The position numbers were made by a program, and so were the translations under genes. From Cannabis sativa (taxonomy: Eukaryota > Streptophyta > Magnoliopsida > Rosales > Cannabaceae): a stretch of 64,000 bases of DNA. Under the pieces are notes generated by a model. That model made no database searches. It saw nothing but the letters and a program-made list of their open reading frames with translations, and was not told the DNA's origin. Of the stretch, positions 41,575 through 53,858 are shown piece by piece (positions within the stretch are counted from its first letter, which is position 1; every line of letters starts with the position of its first letter). The stretch lies in contig NC_083608.1 of the NCBI RefSeq assembly GCF_029168945.1, positions 17,998,136 to 18,062,135 of the forward strand, read 5' to 3'.

Positions 41575-42768
41575 TATATTTTAATGATAAAAATTTTGTT
41601 ATTAAAATAATAGTGTATTATTGTTTAATGTATATATACTAAGGGATTAAATTTTCTTTATGAAAATAATAATAATAAAAAAAATAGATAAAATAGTAAG
41701 AATGTCATTTTTAAGTATTTTAATTTTAAAAAATTATTTCATACACTATTTTTTTATTTTTTTTTCTTTAAATTTACGGTTTTAGTTGTTCCGGTCGGTG
41801 GTTGCTCCAATAATTTCTATGGGAGTTGCTATTTAGATTTTAATTGAAATTTAAGTTGCTCCATTAATTGTTATATGAATTTCTATAAAAATACAAAAAA
41901 AAAAATTACTTTAAAGTGTAAAAATAAAAAAACTCTTTAAATTTATTTGGCATTTATTTTACTAAGTATCTATTAAAAAAATAACAAAAATATGTTGATC
42001 TCATCTAACATTGTTGAAGACATCCCAAGGAGGAGTTGCTCTAAGTTACTCCTATAAATTTTTGGTAGTAGCAGCTAGATTGCAAAAGAAAAAGGGTACG
42101 AGAAACGTGAGAGAGACACGACAACAATGCAGGATAGAATGGTTGCCATAAATCACGTGTTGAGTTCCAAGTTTCCACCTTTTTTGTGGACCGTCAATAG
42201 TAAACCCCAACACCCCATCCCACTCCATTGGCATATCTTCCACACTGTACAGTGGCTTTTAGTTCTTCTTCTGCTTATTTATGGGTCCCACCATGCCATC
42301 CCACCACGGGATTGTTTTACTCTTCACATTTCACTCACAATCATTCATTCATGAGCTTTACAAACAAAAAAAAAACTACGTACGTACTTAAAACGGCTAC
42401 AATTACCTAAACAATTTCCGTGCCACAATTTCCACAAAATTGACTCTCGAGTTACCAAAATTGCCCTCACCCCACTTGCGTTACGTTTTGAAAAGACAGT
42501 GGCATTTCCGGTAAATTTGACTCATCCGAGTTGCAATTACGTTGATCAAATCGAACATGATACTCTTCTCTCTGTCTACCGTTGCGTCCCTTTACCTCTT
42601 TTTTTTTTTTATTTATTTAAAATAAATAAATATACTTATTCTCTTTTGTATTTCACAGTATAGGCTAGACTAGAGGACACTAGACCCGTGAAGAGTACAA
42701 AAAGGCAATTCTTTTGGCCTTGAATTCACTTTCTATCTGAGCATCAGAAGAAGAAGGACTCAAAATCC
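41575..42768. promoter_or_regulatory. Upstream region of the aspartic protease gene
   Basis: About 1.2 kb without a gene. The far part (41575-42050) is AT-rich, with GGAGTTGCT/AGTTGCTCC words that hint at an old MITE I could not bound. Nearer the gene there is a CACGTG G-box (42154-42159), an ACGT-rich segment (42376-42390) and a TATA-like AAATAAATATA (about 42624-42634). Confidence 0.4.
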
Positions 42769-44154
42769 ATGGCTTCTTCGTTTCTCTCTTTCATCACTCT
42801 CTTCTCACTTTTCCTCTTACCATTGCCATCATCATCTTCTTCTTCAGGAAATTCCATAACCATTCCTCTCTCCGTATATCCCCAAACACATTCAGATCCA
42901 TTTGAAACTCTCAATTTCCTAGCTTCTGCATCAATCTCCAGAGCTCACCATCTAAAAAAACCAAAATCCAACTCCACCTTAGTCACAAAAACACCTCTCT
43001 TTCCACGGAGCTATGGAGCTTACTCTATATCTCTCAAATTCGGTTCACCCCCACAAACCACCTCCTTCGTCATGGACACGGGTAGTAGTTTGGTCTGGCT
43101 CCCTTGTACCTCTCGGTATCTCTGTTCCAGGTGTAACTTTCCAAACATTGACCCGTCAAAGATCCAAACTTTTATGCCCAAGCTTTCTTCTTCCTCCAAA
43201 CTCATCGGCTGTCAAAATCCCAAATGCAAATGGGTACTCGGCTCTAATGTAAAATGCAATAATTGCGACCAAAAAGGAAACTGCTCACAGACTTGCCCTG
43301 CTTATATAATCCAGTACGGTTCCGGTTCAACAGCCGGGCTTTTACTTTCCGAGACACTTTCTTTCCCGGAAAAAGCTTTCACGAATGTTCTTATCGGTTG
43401 CTCCTTTCTCTCGATTCGTCAGCCATCTGGAATCGCCGGGTTCGGCCGCGGAATCGAATCGCTTCCTTCCCAATTGGGTCTCACCAAATTCTCTCACTGC
43501 TTAGTTTCTCGCCAGTTCGATGACACTTCAGTGAGCAGTGATCTTGTTCTGTACCGTTCCGGCGATCACAAAACAGAAGGTGGAATCAGCTACAGCCCGT
43601 TTCAGAAGAACCCATCAACCTCAAACCCCGCATTTAAAGAGTACTACTACGTACTCATAAGAAAAATCGTCGTCGGCGGTAAGAGAGTTAAGATTCCGTA
43701 CAAGTACTTGGTCCCGGGATCTGACGGTAACGGCGGTACTATAGTTGATTCAGGGTCAACGTTCACGTATTTAGAGAAGCCTGTTTACGAAGCCGTAACG
43801 GCGGAATTCGCTAAACAAATGAGTCATTACAAGAGAGAATTCAAAGTAGAAAATCAGACCGGTTTAAGCCCCTGTTTCGATATTTCTCGGGAAAAATCGG
43901 TGAATTTCCCGGAATTGGTTTTCCAATTCAAAGGCGGTGCGAAAATGGCTTTGCCAGTAGAGAATTACTTTGCCTTGGTGTCTAGCTCCGGCATTGTATG
44001 TTTAACGATGGTGACTAACAATGTGGCCGGCCCAGAAATCAGCACCGGACCGGCCATCATCTTGGGTAGTTTTCAACAACAGAATTATTATGTAGAATAT
44101 GATTTGAAGAACGACAGGTTTGGATTCCGTCCTCAATCTTGTAAACGAGGTTGA
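42769..44154 (+). CDS. A1 family aspartic protease, secreted (At4g16563-like)
   Basis: Intronless gene for 461 residues. Residues 1-26 are a signal peptide ending in a serine run. The A1 pepsin fold follows, with the first active site DTGSS (Asp103) and the second DSGST (Asp327), the flap Tyr183 in QYGSGS, and many cysteines between 113 and 176 (the plant nepenthesin-type insertion). Terminal blocks IILGSFQQQNYYVEYDLKND and RFGFRPQSC are typical of the plant atypical aspartic proteases. It lacks the plant-specific saposin-like insert. Overall it resembles Arabidopsis At4g16563. Such enzymes are secreted or wall-associated proteases with little-known substrates. The start is the first ATG after a short leader, and all key residues are present, so it is likely functional. 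Confidence 0.9.
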   Translation: MASSFLSFITLFSLFLLPLPSSSSSSGNSITIPLSVYPQTHSDPFETLNFLASASISRAHHLKKPKSNSTLVTKTPLFPRSYGAYSISLKFGSPPQTTSFVMDTGSSLVWLPCTSRYLCSRCNFPNIDPSKIQTFMPKLSSSSKLIGCQNPKCKWVLGSNVKCNNCDQKGNCSQTCPAYIIQYGSGSTAGLLLSETLSFPEKAFTNVLIGCSFLSIRQPSGIAGFGRGIESLPSQLGLTKFSHCLVSRQFDDTSVSSDLVLYRSGDHKTEGGISYSPFQKNPSTSNPAFKEYYYVLIRKIVVGGKRVKIPYKYLVPGSDGNGGTIVDSGSTFTYLEKPVYEAVTAEFAKQMSHYKREFKVENQTGLSPCFDISREKSVNFPELVFQFKGGAKMALPVENYFALVSSSGIVCLTMVTNNVAGPEISTGPAIILGSFQQQNYYVEYDLKNDRFGFRPQSCKRG

Positions 44155-45450
44155 AACGACAAGTCGTTTTGTCAAATGGGGAAAAAACAATAAAACTGAC
44201 TAGAAATTTGTGGCACTCTCGGAAGTGCGAATTCCGGCGGAAGACACGGGTGGCGCCGTCGTGAGGGTCCCGGCAATGGCAATTAGGAAATTGTTTAAAT
44301 GTGTTTTCTTTTCTTTTTCACTTATTATTTATTTTATGGGTTATAAATTCATGACTTGAAAATTGACAATGAAAGTGAGAAATAATGATGGGGTTGATCT
44401 TAAGCTAAAGGTTTTAATTATGCAATCTTTTTCCATGATTTTTTTGATCGTGAACAAAGATGACTTTCTTCTTTTTGTTGGAGAAAGGTGTTTGCCAATC
44501 AATTAAAGTTCATAAATCTTCATATATAAGCAAGCAAGAATAAGAAAATATGATGGAATTTATCCCCATTGAAACTTTTTCCTTCTTGGATTTTCTTTTG
44601 TTTGAAAATGTTAAATTTTTGTATTACATGCAGTAATTATATTGTCTTTTTTTTGGACATTTTTTTTTACTTAAGAAAAAATAGAAAGAAAATAAAGAAA
44701 AAAGGAAGTGGATACATAAGGCGACAATTCTGACAACTGTTAAACCCAATATGGTGTTAAAGGTGAGAAAGTGTTATTTATTGATGCAGCTGTTAGTTAA
44801 GGGTGGGGGAGTGATGTCAATGCTATTTAAACCCAATTGGTAGATGATTTTGCGGCACTTTATGACTTGGCATGGCTCATCTTAATTGTACATTTTTTTT
44901 TTAAAGTATCTTAATTGTACATTTTTTGTTTGAAAGCATCTTAATTGTACATTTTTATTGCTGTAAAAAAAAATGATAAATACATATTATCATGCAATGG
45001 GACATGGTATATATATAAATGATTACATTAAAAATGTGTAGATCAGACTTCTATAAAATTACCACATGGAATCATATTCTTAGAGGATTGATGAGCTGTC
45101 AAGAATGAGCTCCTTTAGAATTAACCTAGCTTAAATTGAATTTGCGGGAGGATGTGACCATGACAGAATCTAGTCACAATATTACACCTTGCGTAATATA
45201 AAATAAGCAGGACCAAGAAAGGTTTATACAAGTCGCGCATATATCGGGATATATGCGATGATTAAGTAGCCTTCTCTTGCGACCAAGTAAAGATTGCTTC
45301 TTTTGAATACTCGCTGTTCTAAGTAGAGTATTTTCTATTTTCTTTCGAATATCCATTATTTATCAATTATTTGATGTTGTCCGAATTTCTTTGACAACAC
45401 ACGTTACAGATAATTTATTTAATTTTTAAATTAATCACAACAGTTTAATA
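44155..45450. other. Intergenic region downstream of the aspartic protease
   Basis: Contains the presumed 3' UTR, then AT-rich DNA. Three copies of ATCTTAATTGTACATTTTT lie in tandem at 44879, 44908 and 44938. No gene recognised. Confidence 0.5.
44879..44958. repeat. Three-copy ~30-bp tandem repeat
   Basis: Units start at 44879, 44908 and 44938, each with ATCTTAATTGTACATTTTT followed by a variable tail. Confidence 0.85.
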
Positions 45451-45453
45451 ATA

Positions 45454-46339
45454 ATGATCCAACGACTAAAAGTAAATATAACTTCGTAGTTATATAATTG
45501 ATATAACTATTAAAACTTCTTCCACATATGTTTGCAATTGATTTTATATCAGAACTATTTTTATTTTTCTAATTTAATATTATTATTAGAATAATAAAAA
45601 TTACATCTAAAATATATGCACCAATAATGTTAAAATGTTAAAAGTTACTAGTGAAACTTAAGTGTTATATGGCTATGTAAAATTAAATATCATACGTACA
45701 ATCCTAATTTAATTAATTAATAATATTATAAAGACTAATTAGAATTTTTGTCCCCTGAACTTTGACATGTACCAAATATTACCCCCTGAACTTTTAAGGT
45801 CGTTAAAAATGCCCCCTGAACTATAGAGATTGTTGGATTTAAGGATTTTTTTTCAATTTTAGTAAAAAAGTCTAGCATGGATGAAAATTCAGGGGACATA
45901 ATTTAATACATGTCAAAGTTCGATAGGTATGATTTGGTAGATATCAAAGTCTGGGGAGCATGATTTAATACATAAACAATCATTGAAATAGTAAAATTGA
46001 ATGAAATTAGACAAAAGTCCTTAAATCCAACAATCTCAATAGTTTATGGAGCATTTTTAACGACCTTAAAAATTCAGGGGACAATATTTAGTACATGTCA
46101 AAGTTCAAGAAACAAAAATGTTAATTAGCCTTTATAATATTATTAATTAATTAAATTAGGATTTTGTACATATGATATTTAATTTTACATAACCATATAA
46201 CACTTAAGTTTCACTAGTAACTTACATTTTAACATTAATATTATATAGAATTAATTGCAAACATATGGGAAAGAAGTTTTAATAGTTATATCAAATATAT
46301 AACTACGATAGTTATATTTACCTTTAGTTGTTGGATCAT
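45454..46339. mobile_element. Foldback element / long inverted repeat (~0.89 kb)
   Basis: Left arm starts ATGATCCAAC and right arm ends GTTGGATCAT. The arms (about 45454-45860 and 45990-46339) are imperfect reverse complements over most of their length, including ACTAGTGAAACTTAAGTGTT and its inverse, and CCCCTGAACTTTGACATGTA and its inverse. The left arm has about 80 extra bases near 45545-45630. There is no frame, and I found no clear target duplication. An inner element (about 45745-46137) with CCCCTGAACTT ends may be nested in an outer one. Confidence 0.8.
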
Positions 46340-46859
46340 TTTACATAGTGGCATTACATTTTTTTTACCAATGACATCTTTGAATCCATGTCATTATAGA
46401 TTTGGATTCATCATACATATATTATTATTATTGTTGCTGATCTGGTGTTTTAGTATATTATTAATTATTAACTTCTATTGTATTTTTTCTTTTTTTGACG
46501 TTAACTTCTATTGGATTAGTAAGGCGTAGATACGAAATCTAAAATATTTAAAGAATTATTTTGCTAAATGTGTTGATTAATATTATACCAAACAATATTT
46601 ATTTCACGAAGAATACTAATAATTAAAGTTCAGTCAGGTAAATATGTGTGAGATTTTGTACCAAACCATAGTTATTTCGTATTAAAGTTTTCAAGACACA
46701 TGCCAAACTACCTAACATGCATTTGGACTGGATTCAATGATAGATATATATTTTAATAACTATTAAATAAATTAATATTAAAAAGCAACAATTTAATCTG
46801 CACTTTTATAGATTAGATTTGAATTATTATTTGCATTAAATTTGTAACGAAATGGATAA
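46340..46859. other. AT-rich intergenic region
   Basis: No coding signal or bounded repeat seen. Confidence 0.5.
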
Positions 46860-46868
46860 TACTAGAAA

Positions 46869-47052
46869 GAGAAATACTAAAGGGCGCTAGTAGTGCCTAT
46901 CACCTTTTTATGTGTCAATATCGCTATTGATCCAACTAAGTATCAAGTTCTATATAATTTAATATAATAACTTTTAGGAAGTATCGCTAGCCAATCGCAA
47001 CGCGACATGTCGAGAAGGTGCTAGGCACCACTGGTGCCTAATAGCAGTGCTC
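46869..47052. mobile_element. MITE with 9-bp target duplication (184 bp)
   Basis: Ends GAGAAATACTAAAGGGCGCT and the diverged inverse of GAGCACTGCTATTAGGCACC. Flanks TACTAGAAA (46860-46868) and TAATAGAAA (47053-47061) match at 8 of 9 bases, suggesting a Mutator-type element. Confidence 0.6.
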
Positions 47053-47061
47053 TAATAGAAA

Positions 47062-49404
47062 ATGAGAGAGGAGAGAAACAGAGAGAAACGAAAGATTGAA
47101 AGAATTAAATTGTGTTAATTGATAAAGTGTTGATTACAAGGAGAGACACTTATACCCAAAGAGTTTGTAACAGATATAACAAACTTGTAACTGTAAAAAC
47201 AACACTTAACTAACACACGAATAACTAACTAACTGTTAGTATCTTTGACAAAATTAGATCCAAAATATTAAATTTGGGCACAGATTGATATTATGAGTAA
47301 AATAGTATAAATTAAATTAGATGAACATCTCTATACACTATGATTATTATTTTTATTTACATATTATTATGAGAATTTATACTATTTTAGAAATTATATT
47401 TTAATAAATTATCTATTTATGTCCTAAAAATTTAAAATTACACAATAGATTGAGTGTTACGTATAAATAATTATAATTAAAATTTTACATTCAAAATATA
47501 TTTAAATATGACCAAAGTATTTTTAGTTATAATAAAAGTTATATCATTTTAGATTTTATATTTTTGATTCTATATTTTCAAAAGTTATATTTTAGACTTT
47601 ATTTTTTGTAAAATTAAAGTTAAAATTAAGACTCTAAAATTGATTTTAGTCAAAATATTTTCAAATAGGACTGAAGTACCCTTTCATTTAATAGAAATAA
47701 AAATAATTTTTGGATAAACGAAAAGTAGCCCTAATAATGTGGACATCAATGTTTAACACATGACAAGAAGAAAAACATTCATAGAGTTAAGTTACTCGAG
47801 TCATAACAGTCAACTTGGGAAAGGGTCCCTAGCCCTGCACCCAGGTTGACTTAAAGGCTCTAAAATTGGTATTTGGATCCCACCAAGTTGTTTCTAAGTC
47901 ATCATCCTTTAGTACTCTGAGTAATGAAGTCAAGAAAAATCCAAGTCCAAAGCTTGGAGACTAAAAGGAGTCGAAACTGACCCTTAGAAGCCAACCTAGG
48001 CGCTTAGGATTTCACCTAGCAACCAACGTTGACAACCTGGCTATAGGGTTTTAGTTTTCGGAACCGTCTTAGTGCAAATGGATCAAACTTTGTACATGTC
48101 ACAAACATATTTGAGGCAACAAAATTAGATTCAGAGCAACTTCAAATTTAAGCACACAGAGCACCAGGTGCCTTAGGCACCAACGCTTAGGTTGACATAT
48201 TGTCAACTACGGGTGCTTCCAATCATCAAAAGATGAAGAAATTTTGCTATTTGGTGGTGTTCAGAAATTAGATTGGCAAAGTAAATTACAAAGGATTGCG
48301 GCAAAATTTTAGAGAGGGTCTAAACTTATTTAAGTCAATTGTATTTTATAATTGTTTGAGACTTTACTAATTGATTTTATTCTCTGAGCGTGACCTCGTG
48401 AATTAGGAGTGTTTAAAATAAGAACACTGATATTACGTATAATTTTCTTATGTCAAGTTTTTACTTCTGTACTGTTATTTCTGTTTTGTTACTGCATATA
48501 TGTGTTTTGCTGCAATAAATTTCCATTATGTTAATGCAGATCCTTCCAATCGTATTTTTATTTACTGTTATTAATAAAGAAACATTTTAGCATATGCAAA
48601 AATACGTTTTTTTTAATAGTTAACTTAACTTATACTTATTATAGAGGTCAAGAATTCAAATCCTAAAAGTATCTTTATTTTTATTATTTAGTTTAACTAT
48701 TAATGAAAATTTTGAATTTTTTTTTTAAAAATTGCATTATTATAATTTTTTTTTTTTATGAATATAAAAAGCTGTATCTACGTTATTGCAGCTTTTTAAA
48801 GGAATTTGTTCAAGTTGTCTTGTTCTACAAATGCATGTGGGAATGAGCTACCCATCCAATCTCATCTCAACTCACAACTCACAAGTCAAATTTATGTTTT
48901 GTCTTATAACACAGTGCAGTACAAAATGACCAACAAAACCACATTAATGTATTTTGGAGCATAGCATATGCATGCAAATGACTCCATACAAGTACAACAC
49001 AATTAAAAACCAATGGTGCCCTCAATCTTATCTTCTTTCCCAAAATATACCATTCTTAACACTTACCTCTACCATTTCTTTCTTTCTTTTCTTGTCTATA
49101 GAAGTAAGAACTTTTTGCTATGTATATATATTTACTAGCTATAGCAGCTAGAGTGCAATATAGTTAAATTTGAAGAGAGTGATTCACATGATTGCTGAAT
49201 TATTACTAATCGGACAAAATTGATGTTTGTACTTTCTAGTGTCACTTGTTAAATCATAACCAATTCAACTTGTTTAAAAGACATAAATAGCAAGCCAATA
49301 AAGAATATAAATAAATTTATAACACTGTAATTTTTTGGTATACATATAAAAGTGACCTCCGGTTTGGTGCATTGTTAAATTCTCAAGTTATTTTTTTTTC
49401 TCAA
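47062..49404. other. Intergenic region without recognised genes
   Basis: Mostly AT-rich. 47780-48250 is less AT-rich, with ordinary codon-like texture but no usable frame on either strand; it may be the relic of an old retroelement, though I recognise no domain. A poly-purine block at 47063-47090 precedes an unremarkable stretch. Confidence 0.4.
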
Positions 49405-49413
49405 TAAAAATCA

Positions 49414-49830
49414 GGGTGATTATACAATGCACCCTCTTCAAAGGGAAAAGGGATATACTAATACACTCTTAACTTGTTTCAGCCTCAAGAAAATTTTTTT
49501 AGTCTATTTTTTTTTCATATTCATGTACATTATAACTATATAAGATAACTTACAAAATTTTGAAGAATTCCGAATAATTTACAATATAGAAAACAATGTT
49601 CAAATAGTTTATTTTACACGCGTATAAAATAAAATAGTCACGCGTGCAATACTCTATTTGAACATAGTTTTCGGCATGTTAAACTTTTTTAAATTTTTTA
49701 AAATTTTGCAGGATGTCTTAAATAACTATAACCATGAGAAAAAATTTGACTAAAAAATTATTTCAGGTGCTAAAACAAATAAGGGTGTACCAATGTATCC
49801 ATTTTAAGGGGGTACGTTGTAGAATTTCCC
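49414..49830. mobile_element. Mutator-type MITE, family copy A (417 bp)
   Basis: Begins GGGTGATTATACAATGCACC and ends GGGGGTACGTTGTAGAATTTCCC, imperfect inverses. Perfect 9-bp duplication TAAAAATCA (49405-49413 and 49831-49839). Same family as 52078-52495; both contain the conserved core TAAAATAGTCACGCGTGCAA. Confidence 0.92.
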
Positions 49831-49839
49831 TAAAAATCA

Positions 49840-51077
49840 TACTACACCAAAATTCAAAGGAAAATAAAATGATATAAAGTGCGCCTTTTTTTTAGGGTAT
49901 AAACAAGAAAAGTGAGCAAAAAGATGAAGAAAAGTTAGGGATAAGTGGTTGTGAGATTACAAGACATGTTGATTGGAAAAGAACAAAGAAATGAGTCACA
50001 GAGCACATGGGGATGGTTACTTGAGTATTCGGAGAGACTTATATATGTGGCTATGCCCTCTGTGATTAATTTTATTCTTTGGAATCTCTCTCACTCCACT
50101 ATCAACTCCCACTTCTAGTTTTAGGATAGGAGTGCGTTTGGTGCTTATATTAAAGCCAATTACATATTTATTATGTTTATGTGCTTTTTATTTTTTGGTG
50201 GGCGATTATTCAATTTGTGGGATCACTTCATTGGTCAACTACCTACGCACTAAGTAAGAGTGTCTTTGCTTGTAACTTAAGAAGTTAAAACAAAAGCAAA
50301 AAAGAAGTGCCTTGGGAATTGGAGAAGATTGTGCTGTCCAAAATGTGAGAGTCAATGAAGAAGTCAATATATATAAATCATTGATTATTATACTTTGTTA
50401 TTTGCACCAAGGAAAAATTCTTCTTCTTGTGAAGTAATATTATTCTATATATTAGGGTTTGTTTTGTGCGTAAAGTTAGAAAAATAGATTGGATTAGTTT
50501 GGATTGAATTATGGTTAATACTATTGTGTTTGGTACAATATGGGACTAGTTAATTAGATTAATAATCCTATGTTTGGTTTGATTATCATGTGGAATTGGA
50601 TAATAAATTTGTCCATGCAGTCCCCTAACATATATATCTTCCACATCAAACATAATGCCCTTAAAACTCAACCTAAATATGTCATCGATCAATTTATGCC
50701 ATTTAGATATTTTACTTAAGTTTTATCATTCCAAATTATCTTTCCAAATCATTATTCATATTATATAAATAAAATGAAATTAATTTGTTAGGTTTATTAT
50801 TATGTCAAAAACATATAAAGTTGAGTACACATAGTAGTTGATTCAATACGTCGACTCTAATTGTTGTGGAAAAAAAAAACTTTAAAGAGGAGCATCACAT
50901 AATAATGCTTCTCAATTTTTCAATCCCAGTACGTATAAGAACCGGACCACATATAATTTCAATGTTCACAAAATAGTAGACTAATTAATATATGTATATA
51001 AAGGCGGACACCCACATGGATACAAAAGGGGGAGGTCGCCATTATTGTATATATGTTTTAAAGCAAGTTAATAATAT
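49840..51077. other. Intergenic region without recognised genes
   Basis: AT-rich. The segment around 50460-50600 has TGTTTGGT words reminiscent of MITE ends, but I could not find paired termini. Confidence 0.4.
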
Positions 51078-51080
51078 TAA

Positions 51081-51379
51081 GGTCATGTTTGGTTGGGAGG
51101 AATGATAATATAAGATTAGGAACGAGAATATAAATAAGAATAGAATAGAATAAAATTTAAAATATATAAAAAAAATTAACAAAAAAATTATTAAATTTTT
51201 TCTCATTATGTATTGGAATGATCTTTCCTTCCACTTCAAAATGGAATAGTCATTCCACTAAAATGGTGGAAAGACCATTCCAATGACATTCAAATACTAT
51301 TATATGCAACCAAATAAAAGAATGGAATAAAAATTGTTTCCTTTCCATTCCATTTCATTACATCCAACCAAACGCCACC
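51081..51379. mobile_element. PIF/Harbinger (Tourist-like) MITE (299 bp)
   Basis: Ends GGTCATGTTTGGTTGGG / ATCCAACCAAACGCCACC, flanked by TAA (51078-51080 and 51380-51382). Rich in GGAAT/ATTCC words inside. No coding capacity. Confidence 0.8.
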
Positions 51380-51382
51380 TAA

Positions 51383-52068
51383 ATCTTTAGTGGTTGTGTT
51401 TAACTTAGATTTATCACAAGGGCAAGGGTTGAAATGCCATTTTTTTTTTTTAAATTTATGCAATTTATTCTAAAAAAAATACACATTTCATGTTTTTGTG
51501 GTTGAGTGTTATACTCAGTCTTTTTGTTAATTGTTATTTTTTTTAATTATATTTAATGCTACATAATCTCAAATTCTTACATTTAAAATATAAATAAAAA
51601 GTATTACTTACAAAAATCATGCCCCTACTTAACTTAAATCTTGAATCCACACTGTATATAAATATATTCATATATATAAATCTAGCTGGCAAAATAATCA
51701 TCCTAGCTACATTATTTTGTTGAAGAAAGTTTATCCCAAAAGTGAAGGGAATTAAATAAAAAAGGAGGTCCACCCTTCTTGCCTTTCAATATGTCTTGTT
51801 TCTTTTCCATGTACAAAATATGTATAATGGTTTGAACATCTCCATCTCTTGCTTGAAGAACCAAAAAGACATAATTGGTTCTCATTTTCTCTATCTTTTA
51901 CTATTTTGCTTTTCTTTCAAAAGACAATTTTCCTACGATAACTAAATTACAAACTTCATCCATGCATGATGAAATTACATTATTGTGTGTGACGTGGTAG
52001 TTGGAACTAGTAAATAAAATATCATTAATAAGGACACATTTGGTAAGTATTATATTGATTTTTTTAAA
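51383..52068. other. Intergenic region without recognised genes
   Basis: AT-rich, no coding signal. Confidence 0.5.
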
Positions 52069-52077
52069 AATAATATA

Positions 52078-52495
52078 TGGTGATTCTACAATGCACTCCT
52101 TAAAAGAGATGTACTGATGCACCCTTGACTTGTTTCGGCATTCAGAAGAATTTTTTAGTCTAATTTTTTTTCATATTCATGTACGTTATAGCTATTTAAG
52201 ATAACCTACAAAATTTTAAGAAATTCAGAATAATTTACAATATAGAAAACAAAGTTCAAACAGTCTATTTTACATGCGTATAAAATAAAATAGTCACGCG
52301 TGCAATACACTATTTGAACGTATTTTTCGGCGTGTTAAATTTTTCCAAATTTCTTAAAATTTTGCAGGATGTCTTAAATAACTATAACGTATATGACCAC
52401 GAGAAAAAATTTGACTAAAAAATTATTTCGGGTGCTAAAATAGATAAAGGTGCATCAATGTATCTATTTTAAGGGGGTGCATTATAGAATTTTCC
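52078..52495. mobile_element. Mutator-type MITE, family copy B (418 bp)
   Basis: Diverged sister of 49414-49830 in the same orientation, alignable over its full length. Perfect 9-bp duplication AATAATATA (52069-52077 and 52496-52504). The outermost base at each end departs from copy A. Confidence 0.9.
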
Positions 52496-52769
52496 AATAA
52501 TATATTGTATTGTATTAAATTATATGGTTGTGTATCATATTTTGATTGAATTTTAATTTGTATTAAAATATTGTATATTTATATTTAATACAAGTCAATA
52601 TTAAATATATAAAAATATCTTTATAATATAATAAAATAGTGTGTTTGCACCTTAATACATATAATCAAATGTGATAACATTCTTTTTTTTTTTTTCGGAA
52701 GAAATTATTTACTCACTTTCAATCATATTTTCTGGAGAGAATACAATTCTATACTTATTTTAGTAAAAT

Positions 52770-53590
52770 TTAGGATTAGATGTATGGAGTTTTATTTCAA
52801 AATTAATTAACGATAGGAAGAGTAACCCATGAATCTTATATATGTTTAAATGTTTCCACACATTAAGAATGTGAGACTTTCTAACATCCCTCTTTAAGAT
52901 GGTAGCTATATTTTTTTTTTGCTCACTATCTTGGACAACTCGATTACAAGTGACTCTTTTTTTTTGGCCCACTATCCCTAATCACAAGTAGCTCTTTTTG
53001 ACTCACTATCTCAGAATCACAAGTGACTTTTTTTGACTTTGACTCGATCTACTTTTCTTTTTTATCGGTTTTTGGATTTGGTGGCTTTTTTTTTCTTCGC
53101 TTTTTTGATCGGTATTTTTTAGGCCGGATATTCGTTAGAAGTTTTTGTTTATTTTACTCTGATATCACACTACAAAAAATTGTTACTTTTAGTGACAATT
53201 TTTTAATCACAACATAAATTTTTTGCGACTAAATTAATGCGACTTTTAGTCACAATAAAAAATTATTTGTGACTAAAACATACCATTTAGACACAAGTTG
53301 TCATTAATTAGTATAAGTCACAACAAGTATTGTGACTAAAAATACATTTAGTCACAACAAATTGTAATATTTGTGACTAGCTAATATCTTTAGCTACGAA
53401 TCTTTTAGTCACAACATAAGAATAATAATTTATAATTAGTCATAACTTTTTTACTTTTAATAATTTTTTGTAGTGTCATGTTAGAATTTAAGATATAAGA
53501 TATATAAGGTTTTATCTCAAAACCAATTAACCATATAGATCTTATATATGTTCTAACATTTTCACACATTAATGACTCTTTAACAATTTA
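52770..53590 (-). mobile_element. TRIM-like LTR relic with internal CACTA insertion
   Basis: Two related short LTR-like segments: 52770-52876 (ending TTTCTAACA), and from 53479 (TGTTAGAATTTAAGATATAA) to about 53580. Both contain ATCTTATATATGTT and TTTCACACATTAA-type words. Read on the minus strand, the right segment is followed by TGATATCAGAGT. This resembles the TGGTATCAGAGC initiator-tRNA-Met primer site of many plant LTR elements. The inside has three ~50-bp repeats (CACTATC...CACAAGTGACTCTTTT, about 52920-53040) and no genes. Ends are approximate. Confidence 0.45.
53168..53475. mobile_element. CACTA-type MITE (308 bp)
   Basis: Ends CACTACAAAAAAT and ATTTTTTGTAGTG, exact inverses. 3-bp duplication TCA (53165-53167 and 53476-53478) as for En/Spm-CACTA elements. 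Interior consists of TTTAGTCACAA / TTGTGACTAAA words in both orientations. Confidence 0.92.
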
Positions 53591-53842
53591 TAAAGTAAAA
53601 GTGTCATAAAAATTATTAATTAATAAAATATCATATAGTGTAGACATTTAGTATAATAATTTTCTTTTTGAACCAACATTTAGTATAATATCTGAGTATA
53701 TATCATTACTATAAATATATAATATTTATATTGGATAAACTTAACATAATAACAATATGTTCTGGCTTGAATTGAATAGCATTTTTTAAATTAGTTATAT
53801 ATTAATACATATACACTATTCAGGTGCAAGTGTTTAAAATGT
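53591..53842. other. AT-rich spacer before the LINE
   Basis: No feature seen. Confidence 0.4.
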
Positions 53843-53858
53843 GAGTAGGCAATTGTTT

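Noticed and set aside
43013..43523. Alternative frames within the aspartic protease
   Set aside because: Shadows; the main frame has both active-site motifs.
47750..48300. Less AT-rich patch, possible old gene or viral remnant
   Set aside because: No usable frame and no recognisable domain on either strand.
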